Source: an uncultured Campylobacter sp.
Lineage (GTDB): Bacteria; Campylobacterota; Campylobacteria; Campylobacterales; Campylobacteraceae
Assembly: GCA_900772495.1 (NCBI GenBank)
Contig: CAAHEJ010000025.1
Location: 1-44,564, forward strand
Direction: 5' to 3'
DNA length: 44,564 nucleotides
Shown here piece by piece: positions 23,454 through 32,037 of the stretch (the first letter of the stretch is position 1; every line of letters begins with the position of its first letter). A model generated the notes under the pieces. That model made no database searches. It had not been told where the DNA came from and was given only the letters and a program-made list of their open reading frames with translations. The position numbers and the translations under genes are program-made.

Positions 23454-24227
23454 TTACTTTTTGCTTTGATAAAGCTCATAAAGCTTTGCGTAGCGGTAAA
23501 ATGCGCCCTCAGCATTAAGCAATGCCACGATAAAGCCCTTATAGCCATACAAAAAGCCCTTTCGCAAAAAATAATCCCTAAAAAAAGTAAGATGAAAACG
23601 CAAAATCGCTCCCAAAAAGCTTGTTTTCTTGCCTTTTTTAGCTTTCTCATCGGCTGAAAAGCTGGTGTAGCGGTTCATTTTGGTGATGATACTTTCTATA
23701 TCGTTGAAAGCATAGTGTTTAAGCGCGTTTTTAAGATAAATTTTTTCAGCATTTTGCGGGATTTTCACGCTTTCGTGGACAAAATTGTCATTAAAGCCCG
23801 TGAAATTTTTGTTAAAAATCCGCCACACAAAGTCAGGATACCACCCGCAAGCCTTTATCCACTCGCCATCATAAAGGTTTTTTCGTCCCAAAGCCACAAC
23901 ACAATTTTGCTTTAAATCAAACGCCTTAATTTCGCTTAAAGCCTCATTTTCAAGCACTTCATCGCTGTCTATGCTTAAAATCCACTCGTTTTTTGCAAAG
24001 CTTACGCATAAATTTTTAAGCGCCCCAAAGCCGATGAATTCGCTCTTTTCTATGCGTAAATTTTTATACGCTGTGTTAAATTCTTGCGCGATTTGCAAGG
24101 TTTTATCTGTGCTGTTATTATCCAAAAGCACGATTTCGCCAAACTCACGCAAGGACTCTAAACACTGCGGTAAAGTGTTTTGCGCGTTTTTCACAAGTAT
24201 GCAAACGCTGATTTTTTTAGTATCCAT
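23454..24227 (-). CDS. Family 2 glycosyltransferase (LOS core type)
   Basis: A 257-residue GT-A enzyme. VCILVKNAQNTLPQCL at the N-terminus, LLDNNSTDKT, and the metal-binding DSDE (87-90) are typical of GT2. The later DGEWIKACGWYPDFVWRIF and NFVHESV segments resemble the WaaE/KdtX and LgtF group that adds glucose to lipooligosaccharide inner core. It acts on the cytoplasmic side of the membrane. The start overlaps the upstream glycosyltransferase by 11 bases, so the two form an operon, probably for surface glycan assembly. Sugar and acceptor are not determinable. Confidence 0.82.
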   Translation of the reverse strand: MDTKKISVCILVKNAQNTLPQCLESLREFGEIVLLDNNSTDKTLQIAQEFNTAYKNLRIEKSEFIGFGALKNLCVSFAKNEWILSIDSDEVLENEALSEIKAFDLKQNCVVALGRKNLYDGEWIKACGWYPDFVWRIFNKNFTGFNDNFVHESVKIPQNAEKIYLKNALKHYAFNDIESIITKMNRYTSFSADEKAKKGKKTSFLGAILRFHLTFFRDYFLRKGFLYGYKGFIVALLNAEGAFYRYAKLYELYQSKK

Positions 24228-25542
24228 ATTTGTCCTTTATTTCAATGTTTTGCTCATCAAAAAGCCCTTGCCACATTTTCATCACTGCGTTTTTGCCAAA
24301 CTTCTCACTCACAACCTGCTTTGCCTCTGTGCCAAAATTAAAGCGTAAATTTTCATCACGCATTAAAAGCATAAGTTTGTCCGCATAGCCTTGCAAGTCA
24401 TTGTCCTCCACTAAAAACCCGCTTTTTTCATTTTCTATTATGTCGCTTGGTCCTGTTTTTACATCAAAGGCGATACAAGGCAAGGCGTAACTAGAAGCCT
24501 CTGCTAGCACCATTCCAAAGCCTTCAAAGTGCGAACTCATCGCATAAATGCTTGCATTTAAATACTCTTTTTCTATCTGCTTGGTAAAGGGCTTTAAGAT
24601 GACGCTTTCTTGTAAATTTAGGGCTTTAATCTTGCTTTCAAGCTCTTTTTTTAAAACGCCATCGCCTACGATGATGAGTCGCCATTGTGTTAGGTTATCG
24701 TCATTGCGAGAATCTAGGCTTTTGTCGTTTTGAGATACCTTTATCTTGTCATTTTGAGCCGTAGGCGAAAAATCCACACAATTTTTGTTTTGACACTCTG
24801 CATTCAGTAGTCTGTTTTCCGTCTTTTGTATGGATACTTCGCTACACTTTGTTTCGCTCAGTATGACGGAGTATGGCGGATTTTTAATAGATTCTTGCAC
24901 GATTCTCCAAATGTCAAGTAGCCTAAAAAAGCCCTTTTGATCGCCTTTATCCATTCGCCCTACGCTTAAAACTGCCTTTTGTGAGTAAGTCGTGCTAAGG
25001 CTAGGAATTTGTGGCAAGAAATTTGGGATTACACGGACAAAGTTGTGATAGCGTTGCCAAAGGGGAAGTTCTTTTGATGAGGGGATTACAAGCGTATCAA
25101 AAAGGGCGAGTTTTTTACGCATTTTTTTGGGTGCGTTTAAATGCCAAAGCCTTATATATAGTGGTTTGTGTGGATTTTGCGAGTTTTTAAAAAAGCAAGT
25201 TTTGTCTTTAAAAAGTGGCACAAACCATCCATCATTTGCTAAAATAATGTCGCTTTTTTGCGCGAGTTTATGCACTCGGTAGCTAAAAATCAAACGAAAC
25301 AGCGTTTTGTTGAGTAGCGTTATAAGTGGATTTTTGCTTTTTGCTTTGGCATTGCAAAGATAGGTGCAAGTAAGAGTAGAATCCAACGCATAGCACGGCT
25401 TTTCTTGACTATGAAAAAAACTCACAATTTGCACTTTTTGCCCTAAATCTTGCACAAAGGCATTTGCTAAATTCACGCCCACGCGCTCACCCCCGCCAGC
25501 TTCTGTAATGTCTTTGAGTATGATGAGAATGTGTTTTTGCAT
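24217..25542 (-). CDS. Family 4 glycosyltransferase carrying a repeat-derived insert
   Basis: A GT-B enzyme of 441 residues from the ATG at 25542, which has AAAGG six bases upstream and opens MQKHILIILKDITEAGGGER. The C-terminal nucleotide-sugar half has VLSVGRMDKGDQKG, WRLIIVGDGVLKKELE, the family block SSHFEGFGMVLAEASSYALP and GPSDIIENEKSGFLV. Between VQESIKNP and LTQWRLIIVGDG, two elements that are normally adjacent, lie about 64 extra residues (about 223-287). These are encoded by dispersed repeats (24684-24876) and contain SPTAQNDKIKVSQNDK. The frame is unbroken, so the gene may be functional with a disordered surface loop. It is likely involved in lipooligosaccharide or another surface glycan, with the downstream GT2 gene. 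Confidence 0.85.
   Translation of the reverse strand: MQKHILIILKDITEAGGGERVGVNLANAFVQDLGQKVQIVSFFHSQEKPCYALDSTLTCTYLCNAKAKSKNPLITLLNKTLFRLIFSYRVHKLAQKSDIILANDGWFVPLFKDKTCFFKNSQNPHKPLYIRLWHLNAPKKMRKKLALFDTLVIPSSKELPLWQRYHNFVRVIPNFLPQIPSLSTTYSQKAVLSVGRMDKGDQKGFFRLLDIWRIVQESIKNPPYSVILSETKCSEVSIQKTENRLLNAECQNKNCVDFSPTAQNDKIKVSQNDKSLDSRNDDNLTQWRLIIVGDGVLKKELESKIKALNLQESVILKPFTKQIEKEYLNASIYAMSSHFEGFGMVLAEASSYALPCIAFDVKTGPSDIIENEKSGFLVEDNDLQGYADKLMLLMRDENLRFNFGTEAKQVVSEKFGKNAVMKMWQGLFDEQNIEIKDKYGY
24684..24876. repeat. Mosaic of dispersed repeats inside the family 4 glycosyltransferase gene
   Basis: In plus orientation the segment contains CGTCATTGCGAGAATCT (24699-24715), TGTCGTTTTGAGA (24723-24735), TGTCATTTTGAGC (24747-24759, running on to AAATCCA), and an inverted copy TGGATACTTCGCT...CGCTCAGTATGAC (24831-24867). 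These match the intergenic repeats at 178-214 and 4888-5051. All are read through in frame by the minus-strand gene. Confidence 0.8.
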
Positions 25543-25609
25543 TTTATGCCTTTTGTGAGTGTGCAAAAATGTGCGGAAATTTCACATTGAAGCACAAATA
25601 ACACAAAAA

Positions 25610-25615
25610 ATTATA
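25610..25615 (-). promoter_or_regulatory. Probable promoter of the glycosyltransferase pair (-10 box)
   Basis: Minus-strand TATAAT about 68 bases upstream of the family 4 glycosyltransferase ATG, in an AT-rich spacer after purM. Confidence 0.45.
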
Positions 25616-25666
25616 TTCAAAACTTTGTTGTTTAGCCCATAAATTTTTCACTATTGCTTTCAATTT

Positions 25667-26653
25667 TCACTCCAAAACCACGCCTTCATTATACACCACT
25701 TCGCCGATGATGAAAGCGTCCGAGTTTTCAAGCACTTTGGCGACATTTTGCGCGCTTACGATGAGGGCTAATCCCACGCCCATATTAAAGCTGCGATACA
25801 TTTCAAGCTCATCTACGCACTCACCGATTTGATAAAAGATTTCAGGCGTTTTTAAGTGGTGCTTGTGTATCACCGCGCCTAATCCAGCGGGCAAAACTCG
25901 GGGTAGATTTTCAAGCAAGCCCCCGCCTGTGATGTGCGCTAGGGCGTTGATGAAAGGCTTTAAGCGTAAAAAGTCTTTTACATAAAGGCGAGTAGGCATT
26001 AGCAAGGTTTCAATGAGTGAATTTTGCCCGATTTTATCGTCAAATTTAAGTTTCAACTCATCAAAAAGCACCTTTCTAGCAAGTGAAAAGCCGTTTGAAT
26101 GCAGCCCAGAGCTTGGTAAAGCAAGGATTATGTCGCCATTTTGCACGAATTTTCGCCTGTCAATCTCGCTTTGCTCGGCTATGCCTACCGCGAAGCCCGC
26201 TATGTCAAAGTCGGTGGGCGCATACATTGATGGCATTTCGGCTGTCTCGCCGCCGATGAGAGCGCATTCGCACTCTTTGCAAGCAAAAGCTATGCTTTTT
26301 AGCACGCTTTGAGCGGTGTTTAAGTCTAATTTGCCTGTGGCGTAGTAATCCAAAAAAAACAAGGGCTTTGCAAAGTTGCAAATCAAGTCATTTACGCACA
26401 TAGCAACCAAATCCTGCCCTATACCATCGAAATTTTTAGCGTCTATGGCAAGGCGAAGTTTTGTGCCTACGCCGTCTGTGGCGGCTAACAACACGGGGTT
26501 TTTGTAGCCACTTGGCAAGGCAAACGCGCCCGAAAAAGAGCCGATTCCCCCAACAACGCCCTGCGTGAAAGTGCTTTTTACCAGCGGTTTTATGCTTTCA
26601 ACAAAGGCGTTACCCCTGTCAATGCTCACTCCTGCTTGTTCGTAGCTTATCAT
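25667..26653 (-). CDS. purM: Phosphoribosylformylglycinamidine cyclo-ligase (AIR synthetase)
   Basis: Closes the imidazole ring of purines: FGAM plus ATP gives AIR. The 328-residue protein opens MISYEQAGVSIDRGNAFV and carries GGIGSFSGAFAL, LLAATDGVGTKLRLA, the catalytic-region ALIGGETAEMPSMY and AHITGGGLLENLPRVLP, all PurM hallmarks. AAGGA lies seven bases before the ATG, and a TATAAT box at 26679-26684 drives it divergently from coaE. The divergent purM/coaE arrangement is also that of C. jejuni (Cj1529c/Cj1530). Confidence 0.97.
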   Translation of the reverse strand: MISYEQAGVSIDRGNAFVESIKPLVKSTFTQGVVGGIGSFSGAFALPSGYKNPVLLAATDGVGTKLRLAIDAKNFDGIGQDLVAMCVNDLICNFAKPLFFLDYYATGKLDLNTAQSVLKSIAFACKECECALIGGETAEMPSMYAPTDFDIAGFAVGIAEQSEIDRRKFVQNGDIILALPSSGLHSNGFSLARKVLFDELKLKFDDKIGQNSLIETLLMPTRLYVKDFLRLKPFINALAHITGGGLLENLPRVLPAGLGAVIHKHHLKTPEIFYQIGECVDELEMYRSFNMGVGLALIVSAQNVAKVLENSDAFIIGEVVYNEGVVLE

Positions 26654-26678
26654 CGCTAATCCTTAAAAATTTTTGGCT

Positions 26679-26684
26679 ATTATA
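26679..26684 (-). promoter_or_regulatory. purM promoter (-10 box) in the purM/coaE divergent spacer
   Basis: Minus-strand TATAAT, with a predicted leader of about 19 bases containing AAGGA. On the plus strand an overlapping TATTAT (26678-26683) could serve coaE, so the two -10 boxes nearly coincide. Confidence 0.5.
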
Positions 26685-26711
26685 GCTTAAATTCTTTTAA
26701 AAAAGGTTGCG

Positions 26712-27287
26712 ATGAAAAGGGTGTTTTTTGTAACGGGCGGCATTGCAAGTGGCAAGTCAAGTTTTATGCAAATAGCGAGTGAGCGGGGATTTGCGTGCAT
26801 TAGTGCTGATAAGGTAGCGCATCAAATTTTAGAGCAAAATGGGCGTGAGCTTGCTGAGTATTTGGGCATTTCAAGCTTTTTGCAAGATGGGGCGGTAAAT
26901 AGAAAAAAACTTGGCGAACTTGTTTTTGATGATAAATCTTTGCGAAAAAAGCTTGAAAGCTTTATGCACCCTAAAATTTACGCTATCATAAGGGCTTGGC
27001 TTGCAAAACAAAAGGGCGTTGTTTTTGCGGAAATTCCTTTGTTTTTTGAGAGTAAAAATTATGAAAATTTAGGCGAAGTTATCTTAATCTACGCTCCAAA
27101 AGAGCTTTGTTTAAAGCGTTTAATGGCGAGAAATGATTTAAATTTAAATGAGGCAAATTTAAGGATAAAGGCACAAATTGACATAGAAAAAAAACGAAAA
27201 CTTGCCGACATAATCATCGAAAATATAGGCTCAAATGATGAATTTAAAGCAAAATGTGCTGAGTTTTTTGGGAAGTTAAAGGCATAA
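26712..27287 (+). CDS. coaE: Dephospho-CoA kinase
   Basis: Last step of coenzyme A synthesis, phosphorylating dephospho-CoA at the 3' hydroxyl. The 191-residue protein has the P-loop GGIASGKSS (about 8-16), ISADKVAHQILEQNG (the substrate Asp region), FAEIPLFFES and the lid-region RLMARNDLNLNEANLRI. AAAAAGG lies about six bases ahead of the ATG. It precedes dapF by 50 bases but dapF has its own promoter box, so cotranscription is possible rather than required. Confidence 0.95.
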   Translation: MKRVFFVTGGIASGKSSFMQIASERGFACISADKVAHQILEQNGRELAEYLGISSFLQDGAVNRKKLGELVFDDKSLRKKLESFMHPKIYAIIRAWLAKQKGVVFAEIPLFFESKNYENLGEVILIYAPKELCLKRLMARNDLNLNEANLRIKAQIDIEKKRKLADIIIENIGSNDEFKAKCAEFFGKLKA

Positions 27288-27309
27288 AAATCCGTTTTTC
27301 AAAATGCGG

Positions 27310-27315
27310 TATAAT
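27310..27315 (+). promoter_or_regulatory. Probable dapF promoter (-10 box)
   Basis: Consensus TATAAT 22 bases ahead of the dapF GTG. The predicted start near 27322 leaves a short leader that contains AAGGA. Confidence 0.5.
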
Positions 27316-27337
27316 TTACAAAAATTAAGGAAAAAGC

Positions 27338-28201
27338 GTGGAATTTTACAAGTATTGTGCAAGTGGCAATGACTTTGTCATCTATGCTGATGAGGGCAAA
27401 AAGGACAGAAGCGAGCTAGCCAAAATGCTATGCGATAGGCACAGCGGCATAGGTGCGGACGGGCTTATCGCCATTTTACCGAGTGGCAAAAGCGATGAAA
27501 ATGGCGGAAGACAAGAAAATGCAAGCCTTAAAAATAAAGCAAAGCAAAAGTGCGAAATCAGCCAAAAATGCCCCAAAAACAGCGCAAAGCAAAAGCCCCA
27601 AAACCACGATTTTGAGTGGGATTTTTACAACTGCGATGGCAGTGCGCCCCTTATGTGTGGCAACGGCGCACGCGCGGCGGCTCATTTTGCCGTGCATTTT
27701 TTGGGAAAAAGCGCGAATTTAGCCTTTCTCACAAAGGCTGGACTCATCAGGGCTAGCGTTAAGAAAGATTCAGTAGAAATCACGCTTGGAGTGGTAAAAG
27801 ATGAAAAAGCGCCCTTTGAATTTGAGGGCAAAATTTGGCAGGGTTGTGATACAGGCGTGCCGCATTTGGTGCATTTTTGCAAGGATTTAGGCGAGTTTGA
27901 CTTGCGCCTTTGCCAAAGTCTGCGTGAAAAATTCAACGCAAATGTGAATTTCGCCCAAATTTTAAGCCCCACGCATTTAAGGGTGCGCACTTATGAGCGA
28001 GGAGTGGAAGATGAAACGCTGGCGTGTGGCACGGGAATGGCGGCGAGTTTTTACCTAGCGCACAAAAACAAAGCCCTACAAAATGGTGTTTTAGTCGAGC
28101 CAAAAAGCGGCGAGCGGCTAAATTTACGCTATGAAAATGGGCAAATCTTTTTCAAGGGCGAAGTGAGGTGCTGTTTTGAAGCCAAGTATCATTTTTCTTA
28201 G
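27338..28201 (+). CDS. dapF: Diaminopimelate epimerase with a hydrophilic insert
   Basis: Converts LL- to meso-diaminopimelate for peptidoglycan and lysine. Both active-site Cys are present: Cys107 in MCGNGAR and Cys230 in ETLACGTGMAA; the N-terminal YCASGNDFV is also conserved. The start is a GTG with AAGGA seven bases upstream. The product is 287 residues against about 249 in C. jejuni. The excess is a roughly 40-residue Lys/Gln/Asn/Ser-rich insert (residues about 51-90, DNA 27488-27607) between GLIAILPSG and DFEWDFYNCDGS, segments that are nearly contiguous in relatives. It enters a surface loop, so activity is probably retained. Confidence 0.96.
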   Translation: MEFYKYCASGNDFVIYADEGKKDRSELAKMLCDRHSGIGADGLIAILPSGKSDENGGRQENASLKNKAKQKCEISQKCPKNSAKQKPQNHDFEWDFYNCDGSAPLMCGNGARAAAHFAVHFLGKSANLAFLTKAGLIRASVKKDSVEITLGVVKDEKAPFEFEGKIWQGCDTGVPHLVHFCKDLGEFDLRLCQSLREKFNANVNFAQILSPTHLRVRTYERGVEDETLACGTGMAASFYLAHKNKALQNGVLVEPKSGERLNLRYENGQIFFKGEVRCCFEAKYHFS

Positions 28202-28886
28202 CCTTTTTGCGCCCTTTTTGATGATGGGCATTGAGGGCGGATTTGATGAGAGTTATTATCAACTGCCTATCAACGAAAAGCGCAAAATTTTTGTGGAAAA
28301 AATAAACCAAATGCTTGACATAGCCTTTGAAAAAGTGCTGAAAGAAAGGGAGTTTGCGCTTAATTTTTTAAACGAGGGCGCAAAGGCTGGGTATAGGAAT
28401 TTAGACCAAGAAAAGCTTGAAAAACTCACGCAAATTCAGCAAAAATACCGCATAAAAAACCTTTTTGACACGAAAGCCTATCAAAAAAAAATCGACACAA
28501 TCCCCAAATCACTAGGCATAGCGCAGGCTTTGGTAGAAAGCGCAACAGGCACGAGCCGTTTCACGCGCGAGGCGAACAATCTTTTTGGCGAATGGACTTG
28601 GGGCGGTAAGGGTTTAGTGCCGAAAAAACGCGCCAAAGGCAAGACTCACAAGGTAAAAATCTTTGACAGCCTACAAGAAAGCGTGGAGTCCTACCTACTC
28701 AACCTCAACAGGCATCACACTTATGAGGAATTTCGCACGCTACGCCTTGAATATCGCGCTAAAAACAAGCCATTTAAGGGGCTTGATGCCATACACACGA
28801 TGAGAAACTACGCCTCCATAAAGGAAAAATATGTAGAAATCCTGCGAAGCGTTATCACTAAATACAAGCTGAGTAAGTATGATTAA
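28176..28886 (+). CDS. Bax-like glucosaminidase-domain protein
   Basis: A 236-residue exported protein with a glucosaminidase domain of the Bax/FlgJ-C type, expected to cleave or bind peptidoglycan. The catalytic-Glu region ALVESATGTSRF (about 118-129) and EANNLFGEWTW are conserved; FDSLQESVESYLLNLNRH follows. The start is a TTG with GAGG about six bases upstream, lying 26 bases inside dapF. It gives a hydrophobic N-terminal signal (PSIIFLSLFAPFLMMG). An ATG at about 28220 would destroy that signal. The dapF-bax order matches C. jejuni Cj1531-Cj1532 as I recall, linking two cell-wall genes. Confidence 0.82.
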   Translation: MKPSIIFLSLFAPFLMMGIEGGFDESYYQLPINEKRKIFVEKINQMLDIAFEKVLKEREFALNFLNEGAKAGYRNLDQEKLEKLTQIQQKYRIKNLFDTKAYQKKIDTIPKSLGIAQALVESATGTSRFTREANNLFGEWTWGGKGLVPKKRAKGKTHKVKIFDSLQESVESYLLNLNRHHTYEEFRTLRLEYRAKNKPFKGLDAIHTMRNYASIKEKYVEILRSVITKYKLSKYD

Positions 28887-29059
28887 ATGGTTTTTGTTTG
28901 AAATAGAGAAAAACTCAAAAGAACCAACACATCTAAATACTACTGCTACTCTCTTTTTATCTTTTAAAAACCAAGAATTACACTTTTTAAGCTTTTAAAG
29001 TAGATACTTCGCCAAAGGATTAGTAGAGTAAAAATTTAGGGTATTATCCACCTCTCCGC

Positions 29060-29078
29060 AAAAAAATGGCTTTTAGCC
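29060..29078 (-). terminator. Possible terminator overlapping the serC stop
   Basis: On the minus strand GGCT-AAA-AGCC, whose loop includes the serC TAA, is followed by A and a seven-T run. The stem is only 4 bp, so strength is doubtful. It would end the long flagellar-serC operon. Confidence 0.35.
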
Positions 29079-30149
29079 GTTCTTTCTGGCAAATTCTTTC
29101 ATAAATTCCACAAGAGTTTGGCACTGCTCTAAGGTGATGGCGTTGTAAAGGCTCGCGCGAATGCCACCCAAAAGGCGGTGTCCTTTAAGCCCTATCATAC
29201 CAGCCTTTTCAGCCTCTTGCACGAAAAGCGGCTCTAAATCAGCATTTGCCGCGACATTAAAGCTCACATTCATCAGTGAGCGCGAGTTTAACTCACTATG
29301 CCCCTTGTAAAAACCGCCGCTAGTGTCGATGCACTCATACACGAGCCTTGCTTTGGCTTGATTTTGCTCGTTGATTTTATCAAGCCCGCCTTGCGCGGCA
29401 AGCCACTGCATTTCAAGGGCAAACATATATATCGCAAAGGTGGGTGGGGTATTAAAAAGTGAGTTGTTTTCGCTATGAACGGCGTATTTAAGCATACTTG
29501 GGACCTTTTTAGCCGCACTTTTTTCTATCATATCCTTACGCATAAAAACGCAAGCTAGCCCCGAAATACCAGCGTTTTTCTGCACGCCTCCGTAAAATAC
29601 GGCTATATCGCTAAAATCAACCTTGCGAGAGAAAAAATCACTTGACGCATCGACAATGAGCGGAGCTTTGCTCTTTGGATAGCTTTGATACTGCGTGCCG
29701 TAAATGGTGTTGTTTGAGCAAATGTAGGTATAATCAGCATTATCGCTAAATTTCACCTCAGGGATAAAGCTAAATTTAGCATCCTCGCTGCTTGCTACGA
29801 CTCTAACATTTGCGCCTAAAATTTGGGCTTCTTTTATAGCCTTTTTCGTCCAAACGCCTGTGTTAGCGTATTCACACACGCCACCATTGCTGAAATTCAT
29901 CGGCACCATCGCAAACTGCAAGCTCGCCCCGCCTTGCAAAAACAGCACTTCATAATCATCGCCTAATCCGTAAAGCTCTTTTGCCTTACTCATCGCGCCA
30001 AAATGCACTTCCTCAAAGATTTTGGTGCGGTGGCTTATCTCCATTATCGAAAAGCCCTTGCCTTGATAATCATACAGCTCATCTTGCGCCCTTTTTAGCA
30101 CGGTTTCAGGCAGTGTCGAAGGTCCTGCGCTAAAATTGATTTTTCTCAT
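29073..30149 (-). CDS. serC: Phosphoserine aminotransferase
   Basis: PLP enzyme of serine synthesis: 3-phosphohydroxypyruvate to phosphoserine. The 358-residue protein starts MRKINFSAGPSTLPETVL, the family N-terminus. It has the PLP-binding Lys191 in FYGGVQKNAGISGL, the Asp in VDASSDFFS, and a C-terminal LKGHRLLGGIRASLYNA substrate loop. SD AAAAGGAC precedes the ATG. It is the last gene of the minus-strand operon, 11 bases after xseA, as in C. jejuni Cj0325-Cj0326. Confidence 0.97.
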   Translation of the reverse strand: MRKINFSAGPSTLPETVLKRAQDELYDYQGKGFSIMEISHRTKIFEEVHFGAMSKAKELYGLGDDYEVLFLQGGASLQFAMVPMNFSNGGVCEYANTGVWTKKAIKEAQILGANVRVVASSEDAKFSFIPEVKFSDNADYTYICSNNTIYGTQYQSYPKSKAPLIVDASSDFFSRKVDFSDIAVFYGGVQKNAGISGLACVFMRKDMIEKSAAKKVPSMLKYAVHSENNSLFNTPPTFAIYMFALEMQWLAAQGGLDKINEQNQAKARLVYECIDTSGGFYKGHSELNSRSLMNVSFNVAANADLEPLFVQEAEKAGMIGLKGHRLLGGIRASLYNAITLEQCQTLVEFMKEFARKNG

Positions 30150-30160
30150 TTTTGTCCTTT

Positions 30161-31324
30161 TTAAAGAATTTGCGCTTCTTTGCTCAAATTCTGTGAATGC
30201 AAGGTGATTATATCATCTTTGTGTAAATGTTCAAGCAACACGGTTTTGCCGTCTTTTTTAAGCGACACAAAAGCCTTGCTTTTTTCAAAAAAATGCGCGT
30301 GCTGTGAAAAAGCCTGCTCGCACTGCTTTAATTTTAACCCACCTTGCTCGAATTTCGCGCTTAAATTCAGCTCAAAATTATGGCGCAAAAAGTCCAAATT
30401 TGCGAGTTTTTCGCTGATGATTTTGCTTAAAGAGTTTGCTTTTAAGAGCTTTTGGAGTGAATTTAGCTCATTTTGTAGCGATGAAAGCTTGTTTTGCATT
30501 AAATTTTTAAATTTATCATCAAGCAAATCAAGGCTTTGAGCTAAATCATTCTTACTTAAAAAGCACATATCTATGGCTGCGCTGGGCGTTGGTGCGCGTA
30601 AATCTGCGACAAAATCGCTGATGACATAGTCTATCTCGTGTCCTATGGCTGAGATTATGGGCGTTTGAGCGTTGTAAATGGCGCGCGCTAAGCCCTCGTC
30701 ATTAAAGCAAAACAAATCCTCCCTGCTGCCCCCGCCCCTTGCGATGATGATGAAATCAAGCCCCATTAAATCCGCTTTTTGTAGGGCTTTGATGAGTGAA
30801 TTTGGCGCGCTTGCTCCTTGTGTAAGGGCGTTAAAGATGAAAAATTTAGCTAAAAAGCACTCTTTTTGGCTGATGAGCTTCATCATATCTTGCAAAGCCG
30901 CCGAAGTAAAACTTGTGATGATGCCCACTTTTTCGGGGTGAGCGGGAATTTGCTTTTTGTGAGCGTTGTCAAAAAGTCCCTCTTTTTCAAGCCTTTCTTT
31001 AAGGGCTAAAAATTTCGCCTCCAAGTCCCCAGCACCAGCCTTTTTAAGCTCTTTGGCGATGAACTGAAAACGCCCACTTGCCTCATACAAGCTCACAAAC
31101 CCCACTAAATCGACTAAATCCCCAACTTGTGGCTTAAAATTCACACGCGAATTTGCGCCCTTAAACATAGCACAAGCAAGGCTTGCTTTCTCATCTTTAA
31201 GCTCAAAATACCAATGCCCCGAGTTATGCAGGGTGATTTTTGAAATCTCCCCACTTAATGTTATGTCATCAAAATGCGCTTCAAGCAGGCTTTTCGCCTT
31301 TAAATTCAGCTCACTAACGGTCAT
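30161..31324 (-). CDS. xseA: Exodeoxyribonuclease VII large subunit
   Basis: Degrades single-stranded DNA from both ends as a complex of XseA with several XseB subunits; no xseB is in this window. The 387-residue protein has an N-terminal OB fold (about 1-100, ELNLKAKSLLEAHFDDITLSG-type start and GHWYFELKDEKASL) and the catalytic core IIARGGGSREDLFCFNDEGL followed by AIGHEIDYVISDFVADLRAPTP. A coiled-coil region sits in the last third. It starts at an ATG overlapping the ubiE stop (ATGA). Confidence 0.95.
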   Translation of the reverse strand: MTVSELNLKAKSLLEAHFDDITLSGEISKITLHNSGHWYFELKDEKASLACAMFKGANSRVNFKPQVGDLVDLVGFVSLYEASGRFQFIAKELKKAGAGDLEAKFLALKERLEKEGLFDNAHKKQIPAHPEKVGIITSFTSAALQDMMKLISQKECFLAKFFIFNALTQGASAPNSLIKALQKADLMGLDFIIIARGGGSREDLFCFNDEGLARAIYNAQTPIISAIGHEIDYVISDFVADLRAPTPSAAIDMCFLSKNDLAQSLDLLDDKFKNLMQNKLSSLQNELNSLQKLLKANSLSKIISEKLANLDFLRHNFELNLSAKFEQGGLKLKQCEQAFSQHAHFFEKSKAFVSLKKDGKTVLLEHLHKDDIITLHSQNLSKEAQIL

Positions 31325-32037
31325 TGTTTGCTAACTTTTTGCGCTATAAACGCCGTGCTTATGCCAAGGCTAAAACTCTCCACGCTCAAAAGCCTAAAAT
31401 TCGCACTTTCTAGCTCACTGATAAGCTCATCTTGCCTTAAAAAGCCCTCGATAGAAAGGGGCAAATACTCATAGGCGCCCTTGTCGTGGCTGATAAGCCC
31501 ACCAAGTGCTGGCAAAATGTGCTTTAAGTAAAAATCCCTGCACCACGCTAAAAGTCCGCCCTTGTCGCGTTTGGTAAATTCTAAAATCAGCAAAATGCCC
31601 TCATCTTTTAGCACTCTGTTAAATTCGCTCAAAGCCTTTTGCCTCTGAGTAACATTTCGCAAACCATAGCTTATACTCACAATATCCGCGCTGCCGTCCT
31701 TTACGGGCAAATCTTGCGCAAAAGCCTCGATAAATTCAAGCTTTTCAAATTTTTTTCTTGCGATTTCAAGCATAGCCGAGCTTGGGTCTATGCCCTTAAT
31801 GCTTTGAATTTCCTTGTTAAATTCGGGGCATTTTTGCTGCCAAAGGGCTATCATATCGCCCGTGCCGCAAGCTATGTCAAGTATGTCAAGTTTTGCGGGC
31901 TTTATCAGGCTTAAAACGCTCTTTATGCCAGCGTTTCGCCAGCTCGTATCCACGCCAAAGCTTAAAATTCGGTTGAGTTTGTCATAAGTTGGCGCGATTT
32001 TGTTAAACATTTCCACGATTTGTTCTTGCTTTTGCAT
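31321..32037 (-). CDS. ubiE: Demethylmenaquinone methyltransferase
   Basis: SAM-dependent C-methyltransferase for the final step of menaquinone synthesis. The 238-residue protein has the SAM-binding LDIACGTGDMIALW, GIDPSSAMLEIARKK, and the UbiE/MenG blocks SYGLRNVTQRQKALSEFNRV and LLILEFTKRDKG. The start chosen is the ATG at 32037, which overlaps the perR stop as TAATG and has AGG about seven bases upstream. An in-frame GTG three codons earlier is less likely. Campylobacter uses menaquinones, so MenG is the functional name. Confidence 0.95.
   Translation of the reverse strand: MQKQEQIVEMFNKIAPTYDKLNRILSFGVDTSWRNAGIKSVLSLIKPAKLDILDIACGTGDMIALWQQKCPEFNKEIQSIKGIDPSSAMLEIARKKFEKLEFIEAFAQDLPVKDGSADIVSISYGLRNVTQRQKALSEFNRVLKDEGILLILEFTKRDKGGLLAWCRDFYLKHILPALGGLISHDKGAYEYLPLSIEGFLRQDELISELESANFRLLSVESFSLGISTAFIAQKVSKQ

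Noticed and set aside
28879..28998. 39-codon plus-strand ORF overlapping the end of the Bax-like gene
   Set aside because: It begins at ATGATTAA with only a poor SD, its sequence shows no domain or membrane helix, and an ORF this size is expected by chance in such a spacer.
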